A DNA stretch of 60,762 nt from Marinobacterium profundum (GTDB taxonomy: Bacteria; Pseudomonadota; Gammaproteobacteria; Pseudomonadales; Balneatricaceae). Of the stretch, positions 55,186 to 60,762 are shown one piece after another (position 1 is the first letter of the stretch; each line of letters opens with the position of its first letter). The stretch spans positions 1-60,762 of the forward strand of contig NZ_BCNS01000105.1 in assembly GCF_001528745.1 (NCBI RefSeq), given 5' to 3'. The notes beneath the pieces are model-generated. The model had not been told where the DNA came from. It saw only the letters and a program-made list of their open reading frames with translations, and ran no database searches. A program made the translations under genes and the position numbers.

Positions 55186-57516
55186 ATGCGCAGAATCAAC
55201 GGAGTGAGGATACTGGTATTCGTACTGGTCATGCTGGCCGGCAGCTATTGGTCCTATCTGGCGGGCCAGGTGGAGCGCGAAACCCAGATATCCCTGCTGC
55301 ATGAAATCAGTGGCGTTCAGGCCAACTCGATTGAACGCCGACTGATAAAGTCACTGGCGGCGACCTACATTCTGGCGCACGAAGTACGTGTTAAAAATGG
55401 TGACTTTTCCGGTTCCGACTTTGACAGCTATGCGATGGAACTCATCAAGCGCGTAGGTGGTATTTCCAATCTGCAGCTGGCTCCGGCAGGGATTGTCAGC
55501 AGTATTTACCCGCTTGAGGGTAACGAGCGTGCGTTGGGGCACGATATTCTGCGCGATGACAAGCGCAAGGCAGAAGCACGCAACGCGGTGGAAGAGAATG
55601 AGCTGACACTGGCAGGTCCCTTCACTCTGGTGCAGGGCGGCGTGGCGGTGATCGGTCGAAACCCTGTTTTTATCAATCGTAACGGTACCGATTTCTTTTG
55701 GGGTTTTACATCGGTGCTGATTTATCTTGATGACCTGCTGTCCGATTCCGAGCTCGGATCTCTTGCCGAGCGAGGCTACAGCTATCGCATGTCACGTGAG
55801 GACCCCGTATCGGGTGAGATGTCGGTATTCGCCAGCTCTTTGCAACTGGACGACACCAAAGAGCTAACCGTCACCCACGACATACATGTTCCCAATGCCA
55901 TCTGGAAGCTTCAAATGTCTCTGCCTGAAACAGAAGCGGCGTTGCCGCTGGGGTATATGGCATCGGTCCTGGGTGCCTTGCTGCTGGCCTGGCTGGGTGG
56001 ACGTGTCTATGCAGAACCCGTACGCCTGCGCCAGCTGGTAGAGCGAAAAACCCAGGCTCTGTCTTTGCGTGAAGCCCAGTTACGAGACCTTATCGAGGCT
56101 CTGCCTTCCGGTATTCTGGTGACGGATGGTGATGGTCGGGCCCAGTTGGCTAATCAGCGCTACGCGGATATCTTTGATGTTTCCATGAAGATCGGTGAGC
56201 TGACGCAGCCTGCCGCCGAGCGCTTTGTCGATGGTGAGCGTTTCCCCGAGAGTCTCAAGGCCATGATGGAGCAAGGCATTGCGGTTAAAAGCATGCTGCT
56301 GGTTGATAGCAATGGCAGCGAATATGAACTGGATTATGCCCCGGTGGTAGGCGATGCCGAAGAGCGCCTGCATCTGTGGAATTATCGTGATGTGACCCAG
56401 CGGCGCAAGGCTGAGGAATTGATGCGCAAGATTTCCGCCGAGCGTGAGTCCATTTTCCAGCTTAGCCCCGATGCCTTTGCCTCATTTGATGCCCTGGGCC
56501 ACATTCGCCAGGTGAACAAGGCGTTTGAAGTGGCCTTTGGTATTAACTCTGAAGCCATTGTAGGGCTGCATTGCTCGGATCTAGATCGGCAACTTGCGGC
56601 GCTATGTGAAAACGAGTCGACGCTGGAGAATATCGATTATGCGGCGCATCTGGCCAATCGAGATGACCATGACGGCACTCTGCTGGTGGATGAATTGCGC
56701 CTTGCGCGCCCTGAAACGCGTTACCTGCAACGTCTTGTCCGTTTTGAGGCTACCGAGAAAAGCCTGGGTGGCGTGATTTACTTCCGCGACATGACCAAGC
56801 AAAAGGAACTGGAGCAGATGAAGACCGAGTTCCTGTCCACTGCGGCCCATGAACTGCGCACGCCCATGACCGCCATCTATGGGTATACCGAGCTGCTGCT
56901 TCATGCCGATTATGATTCCAAGATGCAGAAGGAGCTGCTGACATCGGTGTATCGACAGACGTCACGCCTCGTCAGCATGGTGGATGATCTGCTTGATCTG
57001 GCGCGCATCGAGTCCCGCGGTGCACTGGAGTTCAAGCTGGAGCGTCAGGAGCTGCTGCCCTTGGTGCAAATGGCGGTGCATGACATCAGCCTGGCCGGTG
57101 GGCCTGGGCATGAATTCGAGCTGACGATTGCAGACAGTCTGCCAGAGGCGGTGATCGATGCCGACAAAATCAGCCAGGTTATGATGAATATTCTCAGCAA
57201 TGCCCAGAAGTACTCGCCCCAGGGCGCTGCCATACAGGTTAGCGTTGATACCTGTATCGAGGAGGAGCAAAGGATGCTGCAGGTTAAAGTCAGGGATCAG
57301 GGCATCGGCATGAGTGAGGTGGATCTCAAGCATATCTTTACGCGCTTCTACCGCGCCGACAAAAGCGGATCCATCCCGGGTACCGGGCTCGGTATGTCGA
57401 TTGCCTGGGAAATCATTGCGCTGCACCATGGCAGCATTGAGGTCCAAAGCGAACCTGGCAAAGGCACTATGGTGACGGTCAAACTGCCCTGTGTCTCAGA
57501 GCCCGCCCTCGCCTGA
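55186..57516 (+). CDS. CHASE-PAS-PAS sensor histidine kinase
   Basis: A 776-residue membrane kinase: TM1 (about 7-24), a periplasmic CHASE sensor domain (about 30-240, with IVSSIYPLEGNERALGHDIL), TM2 (about 255-275), two PAS domains (about 300-405 and 415-535), HisKA with H555 in STAAHELRTPM, and HATPase_c (GTGLGMSIAWEII). CHASE domains bind small extracellular ligands. GAGGGAGA precedes the ATG. With the single-domain regulator upstream and an EAL gene downstream it may feed into cyclic-di-GMP signalling. Confidence 0.92.
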   Translation: MRRINGVRILVFVLVMLAGSYWSYLAGQVERETQISLLHEISGVQANSIERRLIKSLAATYILAHEVRVKNGDFSGSDFDSYAMELIKRVGGISNLQLAPAGIVSSIYPLEGNERALGHDILRDDKRKAEARNAVEENELTLAGPFTLVQGGVAVIGRNPVFINRNGTDFFWGFTSVLIYLDDLLSDSELGSLAERGYSYRMSREDPVSGEMSVFASSLQLDDTKELTVTHDIHVPNAIWKLQMSLPETEAALPLGYMASVLGALLLAWLGGRVYAEPVRLRQLVERKTQALSLREAQLRDLIEALPSGILVTDGDGRAQLANQRYADIFDVSMKIGELTQPAAERFVDGERFPESLKAMMEQGIAVKSMLLVDSNGSEYELDYAPVVGDAEERLHLWNYRDVTQRRKAEELMRKISAERESIFQLSPDAFASFDALGHIRQVNKAFEVAFGINSEAIVGLHCSDLDRQLAALCENESTLENIDYAAHLANRDDHDGTLLVDELRLARPETRYLQRLVRFEATEKSLGGVIYFRDMTKQKELEQMKTEFLSTAAHELRTPMTAIYGYTELLLHADYDSKMQKELLTSVYRQTSRLVSMVDDLLDLARIESRGALEFKLERQELLPLVQMAVHDISLAGGPGHEFELTIADSLPEAVIDADKISQVMMNILSNAQKYSPQGAAIQVSVDTCIEEEQRMLQVKVRDQGIGMSEVDLKHIFTRFYRADKSGSIPGTGLGMSIAWEIIALHHGSIEVQSEPGKGTMVTVKLPCVSEPALA

Positions 57517-57559
57517 CACTCGCTGGATCCCGCACTGTACGTTGTTCAGCTGCATCAGA

Positions 57560-57586
57560 AAAACACCGCCTCCGGGCGGTGTTTTT
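57560..57586 (+). terminator. Rho-independent terminator after sensor kinase
   Basis: AAACACCGCC and GGCGGTGTTT form a perfect stem around TCCG, followed by T residues. A second, mirrored use for leftward transcription is unlikely as no leftward gene ends here. Confidence 0.85.
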
Positions 57587-57816
57587 CGGTAAGGGCCCGG
57601 ATACTCAACAGACCCTGAACTCCATATTGCAAAGCGCTCTGTCCGATATGGCTGTGGTTATTAGTAACATCCGCCTCCAATAACCAGTGGCTCATTCTGC
57701 CTTCGTTATAGCTGATTGTTTTTATTATATTTTTACTTTATTTATGCTTTCGCGTTTTAGTTGGAATGTTAATTGCTTTATTCCAGTTAGTTAATAACAA
57801 ATTGGGGTGCGGCATC

Positions 57817-58626
57817 ATGGCATCAATGACATTTGACGCAGTAGAGCAGAGGGCCAGGGTCCTGGTTGATATGCAGAGCAAGATTGCCGAGGCGATTAAA
57901 ACCGAGGCGTTTACGCTGGCGTATCAGCCGCAGATTGAGGTGGCGACAGGGCGCCTCACCGGGCTTGAAGCCCTGATTCGCTGGAACTCGCCCCGCTACG
58001 GGAATATTTCGCCGGCGGACTTTATACCGGTGGCAGAAGATACGGGGCAGATACTGGAGATTGGTGAATGGGTGCTCAAGCGCGCCTGCGTTGATCTCAA
58101 ACGGTTGCACCTCAAGTGCGGCGATCACCTGCATGTGGCCGTTAATCTGTCGGCGGTACAGCTGCATGAAACCGATATTTGCGAAATGGCTGTGCGGACT
58201 CTGGCGGGGCTGGGCGTTGCCACGCGGCATCTGCATTTTGAGTTGACAGAAACGGCCCTTGTTCGCAGTCTGCATGGCGCTCGCGTCAAAGTGGCGGATT
58301 TGAAAGCCGCAGGCATTGAAACCTGGATGGATGATTTCGGCACGGGTTACGCTTCACTTAGTATCCTGCGTCAGTTCGCCACCAGTGGCCTCAAAATTGA
58401 CCGCAGTTTCGTGACCGATATTGCTACCAATGATGGCGACTTCGCCATCTGCAGCGCCATTATCGTTATGGCGCAGCGGCTTGGGCTGAAGGTTGTGGCA
58501 GAAGGCGTGGAGGACAGTACCCAGGCGCAGGTGCTGAGTCAGTTGGGATGTGACCGGCTGCAGGGTTATCTGATGGGCCGCCCGGTACCCTTTGACGATG
58601 TGCTGACCGACTGGCGCTGCCGCTGA
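57817..58626 (+). CDS. EAL-domain cyclic-di-GMP phosphodiesterase
   Basis: A 269-residue stand-alone EAL protein. The EAL signature (GLEALIRW), DDFGTGYASL and VVAEGVE are all intact, so it should hydrolyse cyclic di-GMP to pGpG. There is no GGDEF or sensor domain. The start at 57817 is preferred because GGGGTG lies upstream; an ATG at 57766 has no binding site. About 300 bp with a terminator separate it from the kinase, so it has its own promoter. Confidence 0.88.
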   Translation: MASMTFDAVEQRARVLVDMQSKIAEAIKTEAFTLAYQPQIEVATGRLTGLEALIRWNSPRYGNISPADFIPVAEDTGQILEIGEWVLKRACVDLKRLHLKCGDHLHVAVNLSAVQLHETDICEMAVRTLAGLGVATRHLHFELTETALVRSLHGARVKVADLKAAGIETWMDDFGTGYASLSILRQFATSGLKIDRSFVTDIATNDGDFAICSAIIVMAQRLGLKVVAEGVEDSTQAQVLSQLGCDRLQGYLMGRPVPFDDVLTDWRCR

Positions 58627-58651
58627 AGGGCAACGCCGCCGCATTGGGCTG

Positions 58652-58885
58652 CTAGCAGCCTGTCGGACTTAACACTGATCTACTGCGGAAAAGTCGAATT
58701 TGGTCAATTTATGTACTCTTTTTTACTCGTCGCAGGCTCCTCGGTCTGCGACCCCGCTAAAGCGGTTCTTTCCACTTCGTTTCAAGAGTTAAATAGAACC
58801 ACTATTCGCCTAAAAAAGAGCCCAAAAACTGCCTCAGATCGGCCTTTCCCTCGCTACGACCGGTCAAGTCCGATAGGACTCCTAG
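58652..58885. mobile_element. MITE-like element, family A, copy 2
   Basis: A 234-bp element with imperfect terminal inverted repeats: CTAGCAGCCTGTCGGACTT at the left and AAGTCCGATAGGACTCCTAG at the right. It shares the block around 58787-58812 with copy 1 in opposite orientation. Its right-end CTAG contains the TAG stop codon of the leftward LuxO-like gene. It fills the whole gap between the EAL gene and that gene. Confidence 0.75.
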
Positions 58886-60279
58886 TCCCACTTTTCCTTT
58901 TTGCGGTAGATAGTGGATGCGCTCACATCCAGCAATGCCGCGGCCTTGGGGATATTGCCGTGGCATAGTTCAATCGTCTGTTCTATCACTTCCTTTTCGA
59001 CCAGCCACAGCGGTTTAACCTCGTGCCTGACCTCCTCGGCGGCATTGTAGGTTTCCGGTTCAGGCGACGCTTTGGGTGCCGCGGGAGCCACGTTTGCGGG
59101 CGCCTGCTGGCACTGTACCGGTGGCGGTATCATGTTGCAGAGCACCTCTTCACCGTCATGCAGTACCACTATGTTACGCACTATGTTCTGTAGCTGACGT
59201 ACATTACCTGGCCAGCTGTAGTCCATCATGGCCGCAGTCGCCTCGGGGGCAAAGCGTTTGAATGCTTTGTGTTCCTCACCGGCATAGCGTGCCAACAGGC
59301 CTTCCATAATGAGCTGAACATCGGTTTCCCGGCTGCGCAGCGGCGGCAGGTGAATGGGGATAACGTGTAGTCGGTAGTACAAATCCTCGCGAAAGCGCCC
59401 GGCCTGCACCTCTTCCCAGGGGTCGCGATTGGTGGCACAGACAAAACGGATGTCGACCTTTTCCTGTTTGCCGGAGCCGACCTTCTGAAAAGTGCCTGCC
59501 TGGATAAAGCGCAGCAGCTTGGTTTGCAGATCCAGTTCCAGCTCGCAGATTTCATCAAGAAACAGGGTGCCACCATCGGCGAGGCTCGCAGCCCCCTGAC
59601 GCTCGGCCTGGGCGCCGGTAAAGGCCCCCTTAACGTGACCAAAAATCTCGCTTTCCATCAGGTCCTTGGGAATGGCGCCGCAGTTGAGCGGTACAAAGGG
59701 GTTCTTCTTGCGTTGGCTACGCTTGTGAATGGCATCGGCGCAGACTTCCTTGCCGGTTCCGCTTTCCCCGGTAATAAAAATGGTGGCATTACTGGCGGCC
59801 GCGCTGTCGATCATGCGGTAGACCGCCTGCATGGCCAGGGACTCGCCTATAAAACCTTCGTAGTTATTACGGGCAAAGGTCTCGCGGTAAGCCTTGACCT
59901 CGGATTGCAATTCGTAATGTTGCAGCGCGTTCTTGACCGTGATGTTCAGGCGTTTGGAGTCAAACGGCTTGACGAGAAAGTCGAAGGCGCCGTACTGCAT
60001 GGCACTGACCGCCAGATCGATGGAGGCATGGGCGGTCATGATAATCACGCAGCAGGGAATTTCGTCGCGATGGATCTGCTCAAGTATGGTCATGCCGCTG
60101 ATATCGGGTAGTTTGATATCCAGCAGCACCAGATGGGGTACTTTGTGAGCGATGGCATCCAGTGCTTTTTGTCCGGTATCGACAGCCTGAATGTTGTAGT
60201 CGCCAGCTGTCAGGTAGCTTTGATAGAGCGCTGCGAGAGAGGGGCTGTCCTCTACCAGCAGAATATTGTTTTTAGTCAT
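58882..60279 (-). CDS. luxO: LuxO-like sigma-54-dependent response regulator
   Basis: A 465-residue regulator: receiver with D54, AAA+ domain with Walker A GESGTGKE (171-178), the sigma-54 contact loop GAFTGA (218-223), and a C-terminal Fis-type helix-turn-helix (HGNIPKAAALLDVSASTIYRKK). The AAA+ and C-terminal sequences closely resemble Vibrio LuxO, which when phosphorylated activates sigma-54 promoters in quorum sensing. No LuxU-type phosphotransfer gene is adjacent. AGGAAG sets the start at 60279. Its stop lies in the end of a family A element. Confidence 0.87.
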   Translation of the reverse strand: MTKNNILLVEDSPSLAALYQSYLTAGDYNIQAVDTGQKALDAIAHKVPHLVLLDIKLPDISGMTILEQIHRDEIPCCVIIMTAHASIDLAVSAMQYGAFDFLVKPFDSKRLNITVKNALQHYELQSEVKAYRETFARNNYEGFIGESLAMQAVYRMIDSAAASNATIFITGESGTGKEVCADAIHKRSQRKKNPFVPLNCGAIPKDLMESEIFGHVKGAFTGAQAERQGAASLADGGTLFLDEICELELDLQTKLLRFIQAGTFQKVGSGKQEKVDIRFVCATNRDPWEEVQAGRFREDLYYRLHVIPIHLPPLRSRETDVQLIMEGLLARYAGEEHKAFKRFAPEATAAMMDYSWPGNVRQLQNIVRNIVVLHDGEEVLCNMIPPPVQCQQAPANVAPAAPKASPEPETYNAAEEVRHEVKPLWLVEKEVIEQTIELCHGNIPKAAALLDVSASTIYRKKEKWD

Positions 60280-60762
60280 ATAAGGCTTCCTGTCAGGCTG
60301 AACGTCGTCCTGGTACATATGGCTAAAGTCCATGACGCTACTGCACAACGATAATGGCAAATTGAAGATTGCTCAACAGCCTTTGTGGCGGTAGCTGTGT
60401 ATTTGGGTAGGAGTACTCAGTATTGGAGCACCTAATAATAGGTGCTTAGTCGCATTGAAATGGAATGCAGGGAAATAAAAAATTGCATCTGGCTGCGACC
60501 TGCACATTTATCGGGAACCTCGTCTCGCAAATCGCGCAGCTTTTCGCAGTTTGCTTCCAGAACTGCTGAACCCTGGCTAACGGGTAACACGAACGACTGT
60601 TTGATTAGGTGTCTTTAAACGCAGGGCCTAAAAAATAACCTTTTAAATATGAGTGACTTAGAATTATTTTATTTCAGTTTTCAGATTCTGGCACGGCTAA
60701 TGCTTTGTTCCAGGTGTAAACAAAACAACAGGCGGTGTCGACTCCTCAGGAGCGGCCCCCAT
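60280..60762. promoter_or_regulatory. luxO upstream region, right edge of window
   Basis: The 483 bp upstream of the LuxO-like gene carry its leftward promoter (not identified) and, at the far right, a rightward sigma-54 promoter. Candidate upstream dyads include ATGCA...TGCAT near 60464-60487, but none matches a known LuxO box well. Confidence 0.4.
60689..60704 (+). promoter_or_regulatory. Sigma-54 promoter (rightward)
   Basis: TGGCACG at 60689-60695, four bases, then ATGCT at 60700-60704: the -24 GG (60690-60691) and -12 GC (60702-60703) are separated by exactly ten bases, the strict sigma-54 spacing. Transcription would start near 60715. AGGAG at 60748-60752 followed eight bases later by AT at the window's last two positions suggests that a protein gene starts at 60761. 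Confidence 0.78.

Noticed and set aside
60705-60762. Qrr-type small RNA downstream of the sigma-54 promoter
   Set aside because: The visible ~50 bases show no Qrr core I recognise, and a ribosome-binding site with a likely start at the window edge favours a protein gene. It cannot be settled within the window.

Overview
The window looks like chromosomal DNA of a marine gammaproteobacterium of the Oceanospirillales type (Marinomonas/Marinobacterium-like). This is inferred from the DMSP-cleavage cluster, two BCCT osmolyte transporters, a LuxO-type regulator and moderately high GC. The genus is not proven. No rRNA, tRNA, CRISPR array, transposase or phage gene was seen.

Layout. (1) 0.4-2.5 kb: a MoxR ATPase/VWA protein pair. 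(2) 2.6-14.5 kb: a catabolic island with a LysR regulator, an amidohydrolase, a BCCT transporter with an altered substrate site, and a leftward run of aldehyde dehydrogenase, MFS transporter, enolase-superfamily protein and GMC oxidoreductase, plus an IclR regulator facing a perfect 24-bp palindrome. Its substrate is unknown. (3) 14.6-23.8 kb: a complete dimethylsulfoniopropionate (DMSP) catabolic cluster. dddD is divergent from dddT-dddB-dddC, followed by dddR. DMSP is imported (DddT) and cleaved through CoA transfer to DMS plus 3-hydroxypropionyl-CoA (DddD); the C3 product is then oxidised to malonate semialdehyde (DddB) and acetyl-CoA (DddC). Behind dddC lie several decaying copies of its own 3' end. 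(4) 23.8-24.7 kb: about 0.9 kb of non-coding repeats.

(5) 24.7-30.1 kb: a leftward bufferin-type RiPP operon. It holds the precursor (DUF2282), DoxX, the MNIO enzyme (DUF692) and its partner (DUF2063), then an FMN/iron-sulfur glutamate-synthase-like protein coupled by stop/start overlap, then a YeeE/YedE sulfur-compound transporter. This extended operon is one of the best candidates for something not yet described. A structured repeat separates the precursor gene from the enzymes. (6) 30.5-35.2 kb: a small conserved protein, a soluble PAS/GAF histidine kinase with a FixJ-like regulator, a SPOR-domain protein and a 3-mercaptopropionate-dioxygenase-like enzyme. (7) 35.4-43.9 kb: a co-directional, partly overlapping envelope locus (TPR lipoprotein, DUF4331, HupE/UreJ-like protein with an EF-hand, ABC ATPase, FtsX-type permease, AttH/CrtC-like protein). 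(8) 44.1-47.7 kb: an MdlAB-like heterodimeric ABC exporter. (9) 47.8-52.7 kb: DUF2254 membrane protein, diheme cytochrome c, cytochrome c', and small proteins including an HPF/RaiA-like one. (10) 52.7-60.3 kb: a DegQ-like protease, a CheY-like regulator with a CHASE/PAS histidine kinase, an EAL phosphodiesterase and a LuxO homologue. At the right edge a strong sigma-54 promoter fires rightward, away from luxO.

Three families of small non-coding elements are scattered through the window. Family A has CTAG-bounded, 16-20 bp terminal inverted repeats; family B is about 100 bp with CTAG ends; family C is about 160-205 bp with several covarying stems. One A copy and one B copy end exactly on the TAG stop codon of a neighbouring gene.
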